Part shown: positions 1 to 6,955 of the stretch, piece by piece
Layout: every line of letters begins with the position of its first letter
Numbering within the stretch: the stretch's first letter is position 1
Source of the DNA: Eubacteriales Family XIII. Incertae Sedis bacterium
GTDB taxonomy: Bacteria; Bacillota; Clostridia; Peptostreptococcales; Anaerovoracaceae
Reading direction: 5' to 3'
Assembly: GCA_031278255.1 (NCBI GenBank)
Contig: JAITKU010000029.1
Span: 1-9,896, forward strand
DNA: 9,896 bases
The notes under the pieces: generated by a model
Told to the model about the DNA's origin: nothing
What the model saw: the letters and a program-made list of their open reading frames with translations, nothing else
Databases searched by the model: none
Program-made: the position numbers and the translations under genes

Positions 1-218
1 CCGATCTGATCCTGCTGAACAAGGTCGATCTGACGCCCTATCTCGACTTCGACGAAGCCTTCTTCATGAGGGGTCTGCGCGCGCTGAACAAGGAAGCCCC
101 CGTGATCAAGCTCTCCTGCAAAACAGGCGAGGGCTTCACCGCTGCGGCGGCCTGGATCGAAGCGCGAGCCGGGGAGCTGTGCGCCGCGAAGGCCCTGCCC
201 GTGCATACGCACGCATAG
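1..218 (+). CDS. hypB: Hydrogenase nickel incorporation GTPase HypB, C-terminal part (5' end outside window)
   Basis: This is the last 71 codons of a GTPase, read in the frame starting at base 3 and ending at TAG 216-218. It shows the G4 guanine-specificity motif NKVDL, followed by PYLDFD, and then LSCKTGEG, a G5-like SxKTGEG segment that HypB proteins carry near the C-terminus before a conserved Trp. HypB uses GTP hydrolysis to deliver nickel into the large subunit of [NiFe] hydrogenases, working with HypA. The C-terminal tail ends in a short His-containing stretch (PVHTHA). The related urease protein UreG has a different sequence around NKxDL, so HypB is preferred. The P-loop and metal-binding N-terminus lie outside the window, so intactness cannot be judged. 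The gene converges on the toxin-antitoxin operon, and no convincing terminator is visible in the 63-base gap. Confidence 0.85.
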   Translation, partial: DLILLNKVDLTPYLDFDEAFFMRGLRALNKEAPVIKLSCKTGEGFTAAAAWIEARAGELCAAKALPVHTHA

Positions 219-281
219 CGCGTCGGCCGGTGCATCGGCGCCCTGCCGCTTGGACGCACCGCGCGTACACAACAGCGATGC

Positions 282-482
282 TCAACTCCAATCAATATCT
301 TCATGGCGCACGCATTCGCCGCGTCTGTATTCGGCCAAGGCTTCTTCGTGCGCTTCTGTGTCGCCGGGTTCGGGTGATTCCGTCGGCATCAGGTTGTTCG
401 CCAATTCGAGAAGCAAGCGTTTTTTGGATTCCGGCAAGACAGAATAAGCCATATCCCATTCGGTTTTTGGTATTGCATTCAT
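282..482 (-). CDS. Antitoxin of type II toxin-antitoxin module (RelB-like / addiction module component)
   Basis: This 66-residue acidic protein lies directly downstream of a RelE-like toxin. The N-terminal part (LPESKKRLLLELANNLM, about residues 16-32) looks like a helical dimerisation or DNA-binding segment. The C-terminal tail is charged (EYRRGECVRHEDIDW), and the HEDIDW ending resembles small antitoxins paired with RelE/ParE toxins. Antitoxins of this kind bind and block the toxin and repress their own promoter. The start at 482 is supported by AGGAG eight bases upstream. The toxin stop codon TAG (496-494) is part of that SD sequence, so the two genes are probably translationally coupled. 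The antitoxin family is not certain, and the pairing rests mostly on position and size. Confidence 0.75.
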   Translation of the reverse strand: MNAIPKTEWDMAYSVLPESKKRLLLELANNLMPTESPEPGDTEAHEEALAEYRRGECVRHEDIDWS

Positions 483-493
483 CGCAGCATCTC

Positions 494-736
494 CTAAAAT
501 CTACTATATGCGTTTCCGCGAGGAAGTATTTTCTCTATGATGATCGTATCATCGTTCACAAAAGAAAACAAAATACGCCAACCGCCGATTCGCAAGCGAA
601 AAAGGCCGGGTAGACCTTCTATCCGAGCGATATCGCCATTGGGAAGCTTGGTTAAGGCGGTGCCGATTCGTTTTTTTGTGATATTGTCGGCTTGATGGAT
701 CGATTTAACGGCTTGTTTTGAAAATACGATGTTCAT
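494..736 (-). CDS. RelE/ParE-family toxin (probable mRNA interferase)
   Basis: This is an 80-residue small basic protein of the RelE superfold. The diagnostic C-terminal half is present: GLPGLFRLRIGGWRILFSF (residues 41-59), then DTIIIEKILPRGNAY (63-77), matching the family pattern of a GxYRLRxGxxRxxF strand pair and a terminal strand followed by a PRGxxY segment. RelE enzymes cut mRNA in the ribosomal A site, while ParE relatives poison gyrase, and sequence alone cannot separate the two here. The start at 736 was chosen because the family fold begins at MNIVFSKQAVKSI. The open frame continues upstream to an ATG at 811, but that extension overlaps the promoter and does not look like the family. 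The SD is weak (AAGG abuts the ATG, with AGCGG further up). The toxin precedes its antitoxin, as in higBA-type loci. This stretch is AT-richer than its neighbours, suggesting acquisition. Confidence 0.85.
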   Translation of the reverse strand: MNIVFSKQAVKSIHQADNITKKRIGTALTKLPNGDIARIEGLPGLFRLRIGGWRILFSFVNDDTIIIEKILPRGNAYSRF

Positions 737-794
737 CCTTATAATCCGCTTTTCGCCGCTTTCCGCAAGGGAACGGTTTATCGTCGTCCTCTCT

Positions 795-828
795 TGATCA
801 CTGTAGATCATATTCGTTCATTTGTCAA
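795..828 (-). promoter_or_regulatory. Promoter and candidate operator of the toxin-antitoxin operon
   Basis: On the minus strand TTGACA (828-823) is followed by a 17-base spacer and TACAGT (805-800), a good sigma-A-type promoter. Transcription would start near 793, giving a leader of about 57 bases before the toxin ATG at 736. A perfect 5-6-5 dyad, TGATC-N6-GATCA (795-799 and 806-810), encloses the -10. Such a site would block polymerase when occupied, and autorepression by the antitoxin or the toxin-antitoxin complex is the usual arrangement. The 5-N6-5 geometry is also that of Crp/Fnr-family sites, so control by the regulator encoded at 4312-5013 is a less likely alternative. Confidence 0.7.
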
Positions 829-842
829 TACGCAATAAATCG

Positions 843-872
843 AGAAGGAGCGGGCGGGTGCCCGCTCCTTCT
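843..872 (-). terminator. Terminator-like hairpin after the SLH protein gene
   Basis: A perfect 13-base inverted repeat (843-855 with 860-872; arm AGAAGGAGCGGGC) with a 4-base loop lies 20 bases past the stop codon of the SLH protein gene. On the minus strand it is followed by a short T-rich run (CGATTTATT) rather than a long T tract. It probably ends the abundant surface-protein transcript and insulates the downstream toxin-antitoxin promoter. Confidence 0.7.
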
Positions 873-892
873 TATACCCGTTCGGGCCGGCG

Positions 893-3800
893 TCAAATCC
901 GGCTCTGATCGGTCTTGATGATGATATCGTAAGCACCGCCGTAGGGATCGGTCTTGAGGAAGCTGTACACGGCCTTGCCCTCGTCCGCCTTGAAATTATC
1001 TTCCGTCGGGTGCATCGCCACCCACTTGCCGCCCTCTTTCTTGTAGAGCACGGTATTCGCCTCAAACGCGACGAAATCCGGAATGCCGCCCGAGAGAGCG
1101 GTTGTGCTTCCGCTGATTCCCCCGGTTGTGGTTGCAAGCACGAATGCGCCATCCGATCCGGCATAATAGCCCGCAAAGCCCACATTTCGAATCGTGGGAT
1201 TGCCCGCGATTTGGGAATCCGTATACAGGCTGTCGTCGTCCAGATCCACGGCCGCGCGCAATATGCCGTCCGCGTTGACCTTGAATTTCACCGGCATCGG
1301 ATAAGGGCCGGGACCCTTGCCCGACAGAGCGCCCGGATAGCTCCATGTCTTGGTTGCGGCATTCACGCCGTCCGCAAAGCTCAGACCTTGAACGACATCG
1401 ATCTGCCCGCCGGCGCCGTCCGAGCCGCTTGCAACGCTGTTGATCAGAATGAAGATGCTCTCATAGGCACCGCTCAGATCGACGGCGAGGGCTTGTACGC
1501 TGCCGTTTTCCGCGTAGTACCGGAAGGGGCGCATCAGATAGCAATCCCGGATTTCATCGAGGTTGCCGACGCGCCGGGTGCCGTCGCTGTCGTATACAAA
1601 CAACACCGCGTTCGCGTCTATGCCCAGCGAGCTCTCTCCGGAAACGGTCAGGCTTTTTCCGGACGCGTCGATTGATCCGTATATGCCGTCGGCGCCCGGC
1701 GTGTTTGCCAAATTGGCCGTAGCCGTCGTTTTCAGCTTTCCGTCGCGCACGACGTATTTGATCAGCGCGTTCTGCGCGACCGACGGATCACCGTCCTGCG
1801 GCGCGTATGTCGCAAGCCTTCCGCAAGCCTCGTAGACCCGCACCGCATCCGAGGCGGCGGACGTTACGACGGCAAAGTTTTCGACATCCCCGTGCGACAT
1901 CAGAAGCGCCGTGACGTTGCCATTCTCCGCGTAATACTCGAAGGGACTGAAAGCGGAGAACGCATTGCTCTGAAACGCCATATTCGCCGAGCTTATGGTA
2001 CCGTCGGCGTATCTCACGAACAGATCGATGTCTGTGGACAGCGGAATCCCGGAAGTGCCGGCGAGCTGCAATGTCCCTCCGGCGACGTGACCGTACACCG
2101 TATCGCCCCCGACTTGGAAGCCGGCACTCGCCTGCGTCGCGGTAGCCTGCACGCGCAGCTTCCCGCCGGAAAGCCTGTAGCGCACCAAGGTCGGAAGCGC
2201 GCTGTCAAAATGCTCGGCCAGCGTGCGCTCGTAGGGTGCCTTGCTCCATTCATGCACCGTCACGGCGTTCGAAACGCCGGATGCGGCCGCGCTCAAAACC
2301 GCTGTGTGCAAGGCGTCCTCGGCATCGACGACGAGCGCGGCAATCAAGCCGGCGGAAGAATCGAAATGATACCAAAAGGTTTTCGAAAGTCCGCATCCCA
2401 TGAGATCGCCGATCTCACCCATCCGGTAGGCATCGTCCGCCTTCTCAAAGACGACGACCGCGGTACTGATGAGATAATTGTGACCCTTATCATTTGTCAA
2501 GATGGTCCCGGCCATGTTCACATAACCGTTGTGAGCGTTCGGGCCGTCCGGCTGTGCGACGGCGGCCCGGCTTACCGATGCAAGCTTGCCGTCGTTCATC
2601 GTGTAGGCCACAAGCTGCGGCAGCGTGGAATTCACCGCGTCCGTATCGTCCCAACCCGGGCCGCCGTCGATGTCGATGAAGCCGTCGGACAGCTCGTAGG
2701 AGAATTCCTTCCCGAGCTTGTTGAACAGCGTCGCGACGATTGTCCCCTGCGCGGTCTTTTCGGTCCGCAGCAATACGGCATAGCCGCCGGTGTCCGTTTG
2801 TTCGTCGTCGGTATTGCCGCCGCCACCGCCGCCGCTCGGCACGGCCGGGGTCGCGCCCGCCGCTTCCTTTCCGCCCACGCTCGCGGTCACACCCTCGGCC
2901 ACGTTCACCGTAACGGGCGTCTGTTCGATTACGACATTGTCCGCATTGATATTCGCGACACCGATTGTGCCTTGCCCGCTGATCGCGGTCTGCGCATGGA
3001 TGTTGGCCGTCGCGATGCTCGTGCCGCTCTCCGTTTCGACCTTCAGATTCTCCGCAGTGGCGTTGAGGGTCGTTATTTCGGCGCCCGACGCCAAGCTTAT
3101 CGTCGCCTGCGCGCCCTCGACCGTCAGCGTTTCCACCTTGCCGCCTGAGAGCGCGACAATGCCGTCGCTTCCGGTGACGCGCACCGTCGATATGCTTGAG
3201 CCGCTCTCGACGGTGATCCTGACGGCGTTTTTCTCGACAAGCAAGGTGTTGATCTCGCAATTGCTCAGATGGATGCTGTTCATGCCGCCGCCCAAGACGC
3301 GCATACCGCCCTTCACCGTGATGCCGTTCAGATACACATCCCCGTCGGAAACCGCCGCCGTCACCGTCAGATCGCCGGCGACGGACATGTTCCGCAGAAG
3401 CACGCTCCGACTCGCGACGGTCACCTCGGAGAATTCGGCCTTGCCGCTTTCGGGTCCGTATTCGCCCGCGAAGCCGAAGCTGCGCGCATTGGAATAAACG
3501 CGGTCCAGAAGCACTGTCGCCTCGGCCCTCGTGATGTCCGCCGTCGGATTGATTCTGCCGTCCGAGCCGGCCACGATGCCACCCTCGATACTCGCGGCCA
3601 CCGCTCCCGCCGCCCAAGCCGCCACGGCCTCGCCGTCGGAGGCCGCCGAAAGGACAGCCGTATCACCGTCGTCCGCATTTGAAATCCGCGCGATCATCGC
3701 AATCGCTTCCTGCCGCGCAATCGGCCGCTCGGGCGCCATTTCGGACGCGGAAAGGCCGTTGATGTAGCCCGCGTGCAAGGCTGCGGAAACCGTTTCGTAG

Positions 3801-4099
3801 TACCACGCCCGGGCAGACACGTCGGCAAAGCCTTCGACGTCCGCGCTCTGCCCGGCATAACCTTTCATGCGGTTGACAAGCGCCATGAATTCGGCGCGGC
3901 TGATTCGGTCGTTCGGGCGGTAATGTCCGTTTCCGTCACCCGCAAGCCATCCGCGCTCGGACCATTGCGCCAGCGTATCCTCCGCCCAATGCCCCGCGAT
4001 ATCCGTATCCGCCGCCCTTGCCGCCGCCGGCAGAGCCAACGCCAAGATCACCGCCGACAGCAGAAAAAGGCATTTTCGCGTCAAAGCTTTGTTTTTCAT
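893..4099 (-). CDS. Secreted SLH-domain S-layer-like protein with beta-helix and tandem C-terminal units
   Basis: This 1068-residue exported surface protein begins with a signal peptide (residues 1-29: basic start, LFLLSAVILALAL core, cleavage near ARA). Three SLH domains follow at about 33-80, 88-139 and 152-204. Their binding motifs read SRAE (67-70), ARQE (128-131) and TRAE (190-193); the second is degenerate. SLH triads hold proteins to pyruvylated secondary cell-wall polymer. Residues 222-405 are short beta-strand-rich repeats of the ITVxxG/TLNxxA kind, probably a right-handed beta-helix. A Pro/Gly linker (421-440, six glycines in a row) leads to a region with about four related ~140-residue units (440-1068). 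I do not recognise that domain. The start at 4099 has AAAGGA about 10 bases upstream. A consensus promoter and an unusual leader precede the gene. The role is inferred to be S-layer or cell-surface adhesion; no catalytic motif is visible. Confidence 0.9.
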   Translation of the reverse strand: MKNKALTRKCLFLLSAVILALALPAAARAADTDIAGHWAEDTLAQWSERGWLAGDGNGHYRPNDRISRAEFMALVNRMKGYAGQSADVEGFADVSARAWYYETVSAALHAGYINGLSASEMAPERPIARQEAIAMIARISNADDGDTAVLSAASDGEAVAAWAAGAVAASIEGGIVAGSDGRINPTADITRAEATVLLDRVYSNARSFGFAGEYGPESGKAEFSEVTVASRSVLLRNMSVAGDLTVTAAVSDGDVYLNGITVKGGMRVLGGGMNSIHLSNCEINTLLVEKNAVRITVESGSSISTVRVTGSDGIVALSGGKVETLTVEGAQATISLASGAEITTLNATAENLKVETESGTSIATANIHAQTAISGQGTIGVANINADNVVIEQTPVTVNVAEGVTASVGGKEAAGATPAVPSGGGGGGNTDDEQTDTGGYAVLLRTEKTAQGTIVATLFNKLGKEFSYELSDGFIDIDGGPGWDDTDAVNSTLPQLVAYTMNDGKLASVSRAAVAQPDGPNAHNGYVNMAGTILTNDKGHNYLISTAVVVFEKADDAYRMGEIGDLMGCGLSKTFWYHFDSSAGLIAALVVDAEDALHTAVLSAAASGVSNAVTVHEWSKAPYERTLAEHFDSALPTLVRYRLSGGKLRVQATATQASAGFQVGGDTVYGHVAGGTLQLAGTSGIPLSTDIDLFVRYADGTISSANMAFQSNAFSAFSPFEYYAENGNVTALLMSHGDVENFAVVTSAASDAVRVYEACGRLATYAPQDGDPSVAQNALIKYVVRDGKLKTTATANLANTPGADGIYGSIDASGKSLTVSGESSLGIDANAVLFVYDSDGTRRVGNLDEIRDCYLMRPFRYYAENGSVQALAVDLSGAYESIFILINSVASGSDGAGGQIDVVQGLSFADGVNAATKTWSYPGALSGKGPGPYPMPVKFKVNADGILRAAVDLDDDSLYTDSQIAGNPTIRNVGFAGYYAGSDGAFVLATTTGGISGSTTALSGGIPDFVAFEANTVLYKKEGGKWVAMHPTEDNFKADEGKAVYSFLKTDPYGGAYDIIIKTDQSRI

Positions 4100-4117
4100 G
4101 CGGCCCCATTCCTTTCT

Positions 4118-4162
4118 TTAAGAGGTTCTCACATACAACGGTTCCATAATTCTCACTCCTTC
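4118..4162 (-). promoter_or_regulatory. Leader element: 5'-terminal Shine-Dalgarno with a 9-codon mini-ORF
   Basis: The predicted transcript of the SLH gene begins near 4161-4159. At that very 5' end is a strong SD, GAAGGAG (4162-4156). Eight bases further an ATG (4147-4145) opens a 9-codon frame, MEPLYVRTS, ending at TAA (4120-4118), 18 bases before the SLH start codon. Two readings are possible. One is a translated leader peptide. The other is a 'STAB-SD' element, a 5'-end ribosome-binding sequence known from cry3A and some other Gram-positive genes to stabilise long-lived mRNA. Sequence alone does not decide between them. Confidence 0.45.
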
Positions 4163-4166
4163 TACC

Positions 4167-4195
4167 AGTATAGGCTTGTCCGAGTGGCTTGTCAA
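4167..4195 (-). promoter_or_regulatory. Strong promoter of the SLH protein gene
   Basis: On the minus strand TTGACA (4195-4190), a 17-base spacer and TATACT (4172-4167) form a near-consensus sigma-A promoter, as expected for an abundant surface protein. The spacer holds a direct repeat of GACAAGCC (in plus-strand terms GGCTTGTC at 4173-4180 and 4186-4193), offset by 13 bases, the second copy running into the -35. This could be a regulator site. The promoter lies about 115 bases past the stop of the co-oriented regulator gene, so read-through from that operon is also possible. Confidence 0.75.
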
Positions 4196-4311
4196 TATGC
4201 AAAAAACATGCGATGCGGAAAGCGTGTGCGTAAAAGTTACGGTTCAGAGGCAATCGGCCTTGGGATTGGTAATCCTCTCCGCTCGTTGCGGTAGCCGCAA
4301 AAAACGATTCC

Positions 4312-5013
4312 TCACGGCGTCGGAATCGCCTCCGCCGTCTGCGGCGGCTTCGTCATCTCGAAATAATCCTTTTTGAAGAGGAACAAGCCCTCGTTTCGCA
4401 TCTTGCTCAGCTCGTGCGACAGCGAGCTGCGGTTGACACCGAGATATTGCGCGAACCGCTCCCTGCTCATGTGGATGTGGAAGGCGCTTTCGCCCGTCCG
4501 CGCTTCCATGTTGCGCAGGAAAACCAGGATTCGCTCGCGCAGCGAGCGCTTGTACAGAACGTCTATCTTATAGAGTTTTTTGATGTTTTCATTGGCGAGA
4601 AAGTGTATCATGTTGACGCTGAGCCGCTCGTACAGCGCGGCGGGCAGCGCGTCGGCGCACATGAGCGCGTCGTAGCGAAAGATCAGAAGCAATGCGTCCG
4701 TCAGGCAGGTGATTCGAAACGGGCAGCGTTTCGTCACCGTGCAGACGATGTCGAGGCCGACCGGATCGCCCGCCACGTAGTGCTGGAACAGCTCCACATG
4801 GCCGCCGTAGTTGTTTTTTTCGCAGAGCAGCGTGCCCTCCGCCACGATTGCAAAGAACTCGAGGATGGCGCCTTCGCCGGCGAACAGGCTCCCGGCCGCG
4901 CAGGACCGCAGGGACGCCTTTGAGATTCTGCGAAGAAACGTGCATTCCTCCGGCCGGAGGCCGCCAAAAAGCCGCGTTTGCATCATGATGCGGTTCAAAT
5001 TGCTCTCTGTCAT
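4312..5013 (-). CDS. Crp/Fnr-family transcriptional regulator
   Basis: This 233-residue regulator has the usual Crp/Fnr length and layout. An N-terminal cyclic-nucleotide-binding-like beta-barrel spans about residues 10-120 (LFGGLRPEE start, GSLFAGEG, VAEGTLLC). A dimer helix follows at about 125-150. A C-terminal winged helix-turn-helix lies at about 155-222, with the recognition region MSRERFAQYLGVNRSSLSHELSKM. The cAMP phosphate-binding motif of Crp is not seen, so the ligand is unknown. Seven cysteines (24, 38, 64, 91, 97, 103, 119) are scattered through the sensor half and are not in the classical Fnr spacing. A heme, redox or metal sensor is possible. The start at 5013 has AGGGGAG seven bases upstream. 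It is the last gene of an operon, 51 bases after rsmA. The C-terminal tail (TKPPQTAEAIPTP) is short and probably disordered. The SLH gene follows 212 bases downstream on the same strand. Confidence 0.88.
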   Translation of the reverse strand: MTESNLNRIMMQTRLFGGLRPEECTFLRRISKASLRSCAAGSLFAGEGAILEFFAIVAEGTLLCEKNNYGGHVELFQHYVAGDPVGLDIVCTVTKRCPFRITCLTDALLLIFRYDALMCADALPAALYERLSVNMIHFLANENIKKLYKIDVLYKRSLRERILVFLRNMEARTGESAFHIHMSRERFAQYLGVNRSSLSHELSKMRNEGLFLFKKDYFEMTKPPQTAEAIPTP

Positions 5014-5064
5014 GCGGTATCTCCCCTGCGGCGCGCCGTCGGACGGACCTTTGGCGCGCGTTCG

Positions 5065-5949
5065 CTAAACGCCCCCTCGGCTGCGAACGAGAGCGCAGAC
5101 GGCATCCGCCGCCGCGGCAAACTCGCAAAGTTCCAGCGTTTCGGCGCGGCGCCCGGCATCGAGGCCCGCAGCGGCCAGCGCGCGTTCTATCTCCGTTTTG
5201 TCGCATCCGGCGAGGCCGGTCAGGGCATTCAGCAGGGTCTTGCGGCGCTTGCCGAAGCCCGCGCGCACGAGGGCGAAGAACATGGCCTCGCTCTGCGGCG
5301 TGACGGCCTTTTCGCGCCTGATGTCGAAGCGCAGCACCGACGAATCCACCTGCGGCCTCGGGATGAAGACCTCCCGCGACACCTGTGCGACGAGGCTTGT
5401 TTCGCAGTGGTAGCGCACCGCCACGGTCAAGGCGCCGTAAGCCTTCCCGCCCGCCTGTGCGTTTATGCGCTCCGCGACCTCTCTTTGCAGCATGAAGGTC
5501 ATGCCGGCGGCCGGCGGCCCCTCCTCCAAAAATCGCAGGATCACGGGGCTTGTGATGTAGTAGGGCAGATTCCCGAGGATCCTTGTCCGGCCGCGCGCCG
5601 TTTCGTCGGGGCGCAGCAGGTCGCGCAGATCGAGCTTCAGTATATCGCCGTTGATCACGCGCACATTGTCGCGGTCCGCCAAAACCTCCGCGAGCAAGGG
5701 CATGAGGCGCTTATCCAATTCGACCGCGACCACGCGGCGGGCCTTCTCCGCCGCCGCCGCCGTCAGCACGCCCATGCCGGCGCCCACCTCGATTACGCAG
5801 TCGTCCCGCTCTATCCCGGCGCCTTCTATGATGCGGTCCACGATGTTTTTGTCCGCCAAGAAATTCTGTCCGAGCCCTTTGGCGGGGCGAATCCCGTATC
5901 GCCGGCAGAGCTCCCTGACGGCGGAAGGCGTATAAAGCCTCCCCGTCAT
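5065..5949 (-). CDS. rsmA: 16S rRNA (adenine1518-N6/adenine1519-N6)-dimethyltransferase RsmA (KsgA)
   Basis: This 294-residue enzyme dimethylates two adjacent adenines in the 3'-terminal hairpin of 16S rRNA during late 30S assembly, using S-adenosylmethionine. Family signatures are complete: KGLGQNFLADKN (24-35), the SAM motif VIEVGAGMG (52-60), AVELDK (75-80), NGDILKLD (100-107), the catalytic NLPYYITSP (127-135), and the IPRPQVDSSVLRF segment (196-208). The C-terminal helical domain (220-290) contains GFGKRRKTLLNAL. The start at 5949 gives the family length. The frame is open much further upstream, but that part is a shadow of the preceding gene. AAAGGA lies about 10 bases before the ATG. 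The ATG overlaps the stop of the upstream divIC-like gene by four bases (ATGA), implying translational coupling. Confidence 0.96.
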   Translation of the reverse strand: MTGRLYTPSAVRELCRRYGIRPAKGLGQNFLADKNIVDRIIEGAGIERDDCVIEVGAGMGVLTAAAAEKARRVVAVELDKRLMPLLAEVLADRDNVRVINGDILKLDLRDLLRPDETARGRTRILGNLPYYITSPVILRFLEEGPPAAGMTFMLQREVAERINAQAGGKAYGALTVAVRYHCETSLVAQVSREVFIPRPQVDSSVLRFDIRREKAVTPQSEAMFFALVRAGFGKRRKTLLNALTGLAGCDKTEIERALAAAGLDAGRRAETLELCEFAAAADAVCALVRSRGGV

Positions 5950-6386
5950 TCGGCGCCCGTCCTTTCGTCCTTCGTGCCTGCGTCGCCCTCGGCGCTCGCG
6001 TCCTCCCGTGCGTCGCCCTCCGGCAGCACATAATAGATCTCTCCCGGCTTGACCATGCGCAGCCGCGTGCGCGCCTGCTGCTCTATGTACACCGGATCGT
6101 CCGTGTATTCGAGCTCGTTTTCGAGCCGCGCCTTCTGCTCCAGTGCGGCTTCGTATTCGGTCGTTGCCCGTGCTTCCTCCGTCTTCAGCGCCGCGATGCG
6201 GACGGCATAGGTACTCGCCGTGACCAGCAGCAACAGCAGGGCCGCGATGTAGAGCTTCCGATACGCGAAGATGCGGATCCCGCGCCGCGCAGCCCTTCGG
6301 GGTTTTTCCTGCGCGCGCTTCTCCCTGCGCCTCTCTCGCGCCTTCGTCATGCTGATGATCTTCTCGTTCCTTTTTTGCCTGTTCAT
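5946..6386 (-). CDS. FtsB/DivIC-family septum formation initiator
   Basis: This 146-residue single-pass membrane protein has a very basic cytoplasmic N-terminus (1-43, many Arg/Lys), one transmembrane helix at about 45-63 (YIAALLLLLVTASTYAV), a coiled coil (66-94), and the conserved YIEQQARTRLRMVKPGEIYYV (100-120) that marks DivIC/FtsB proteins. The acidic tail (121-146) is poorly conserved in this family. DivIC forms a complex with FtsL and DivIB/FtsQ at the division septum and helps activate the septal peptidoglycan synthase. The start at 6386 has GAGG about 10 bases upstream. A second ATG at codon 13 (6350) is a possible alternative. It is the first gene of the operon with rsmA and the Crp-type regulator, an unusual pairing of division, ribosome maturation and transcription control. 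Confidence 0.88.
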   Translation of the reverse strand: MNRQKRNEKIISMTKARERRREKRAQEKPRRAARRGIRIFAYRKLYIAALLLLLVTASTYAVRIAALKTEEARATTEYEAALEQKARLENELEYTDDPVYIEQQARTRLRMVKPGEIYYVLPEGDAREDASAEGDAGTKDERTGAE

Positions 6387-6423
6387 TCGCTTCGCGCCTC
6401 ACGTCGGTTCCGTGCCACACCTG

Positions 6424-6452
6424 ATTGTACCATATTTGCGACGGCTTCACAA
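6424..6452 (-). promoter_or_regulatory. Promoter of the divIC-rsmA-regulator operon
   Basis: On the minus strand TTGTGA (6452-6447), 17 bases and TACAAT (6429-6424) form a good promoter, strengthened by an extended -10 (TGG directly before TACAAT). Initiation would fall near 6417, about 30 bases before the divIC start codon. It is divergent from the methylase-fusion promoter, with about 70 bases between the two -35 boxes. Confidence 0.7.
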
Positions 6453-6521
6453 TAGCGTTGTTTTTGCGGCAGGGAATATGTCGGATGGCCGGAAATGGCA
6501 GATGCGAAACGAATGTTTTCA

Positions 6522-6550
6522 TTGACAATATTCCAAATCGCGAATATAAC
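6522..6550 (+). promoter_or_regulatory. Promoter of the HTH-methylase fusion gene
   Basis: TTGACA (6522-6527), a 17-base spacer and TATAAC (6545-6550) form a near-consensus promoter on the plus strand, 27 bases before the ATG at 6578. GGGAGGG (about 6565-6571) is the SD. Confidence 0.75.
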
Positions 6551-6577
6551 AATACAAGATTCACGGGAGGGTCGAGT

Positions 6578-6955
6578 ATGGATTTTATGACTGCCAAAGA
6601 AGCATCTGAGCAATGGGGAATTTCGCGGAGACGGGTTGCGATCCTTTGTTCGGAAAACAGGATCGATGGAGCGGAAATGATGGACAAGATGTGGCTGATC
6701 CCCAACACAGCGACAAAGCCCGATGACGCAAGGAGCTTGCGTTTTCAGCCGCTTGAATGTCTGCCTGTCAAACCTTTTGTGAAATGGGCCGGCGGTAAGG
6801 CACAAATATTAGATGAGATACGCCGTCTATACCCGATAGGATTGGGAACGACAATTATGAAATACGCCGAGCCATTTGTCGGCGGCGGCGCGGTGCTGTT
6901 CGATATTCTGTTACTGTTCAGAGATTCAATCAAAACTATTCAAACCCTACGATAA
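6578..6955 (+). pseudogene. Truncated helix-turn-helix / DNA adenine methylase (Dam-type) fusion
   Basis: A 125-residue frame begins at ATG 6578 behind a strong SD and promoter. Residues 1-45 form a MerR/excisionase-style helix-turn-helix (MTAKEASEQWGISRRRVAILC, then an IDGAEMMDKMWLIP wing). Residues 64-110 are the start of a Dam-family N6-adenine methyltransferase: KPFVKWAGGKAQIL and YAEPFVGGGAVLFDIL, the SAM-binding motifs. The match stops abruptly at about residue 111. What follows (LLFRDSIKTIQTLR, stop) is unlike the family. The catalytic DPPY motif and the target-recognition domain are absent. The family normally needs a further 200 or so residues, and I see no continuation downstream. 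The end of the frame overlaps a 144-base foldback element, which suggests a deletion or insertion. It cannot methylate DNA as it stands, although the HTH part could still be made. Confidence 0.8.

Noticed and set aside
228..261. CGGTGC/GCACCG inverted repeat as the hypB terminator
   Set aside because: Only six base pairs around a 22-base loop, with no T tract.
737..811. N-terminal extension of the toxin to an ATG at 811
   Set aside because: The extension overlaps the predicted -10 and transcription start, has no SD, and does not resemble RelE-family N-termini. The family fold begins at the ATG at 736.
1010..3617. Several long open frames on both strands within the SLH gene
   Set aside because: They are Arg/His/Ala-rich shadows of a GC-rich gene, without SD sites or recognisable domains.
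4288..4303. TTGCGG-TAG-CCGCAA hairpin after the Crp-type gene as a terminator
   Set aside because: On the minus strand the T run comes before the hairpin, and on the plus strand the hairpin is followed by A residues, so it fits neither direction.
5950..6708. Long in-frame upstream extension of rsmA
   Set aside because: It lies out of frame over the divIC-like gene and a promoter region, its translation is Arg/Gly-rich shadow sequence, and RsmA normally begins where the 5949 start puts it.
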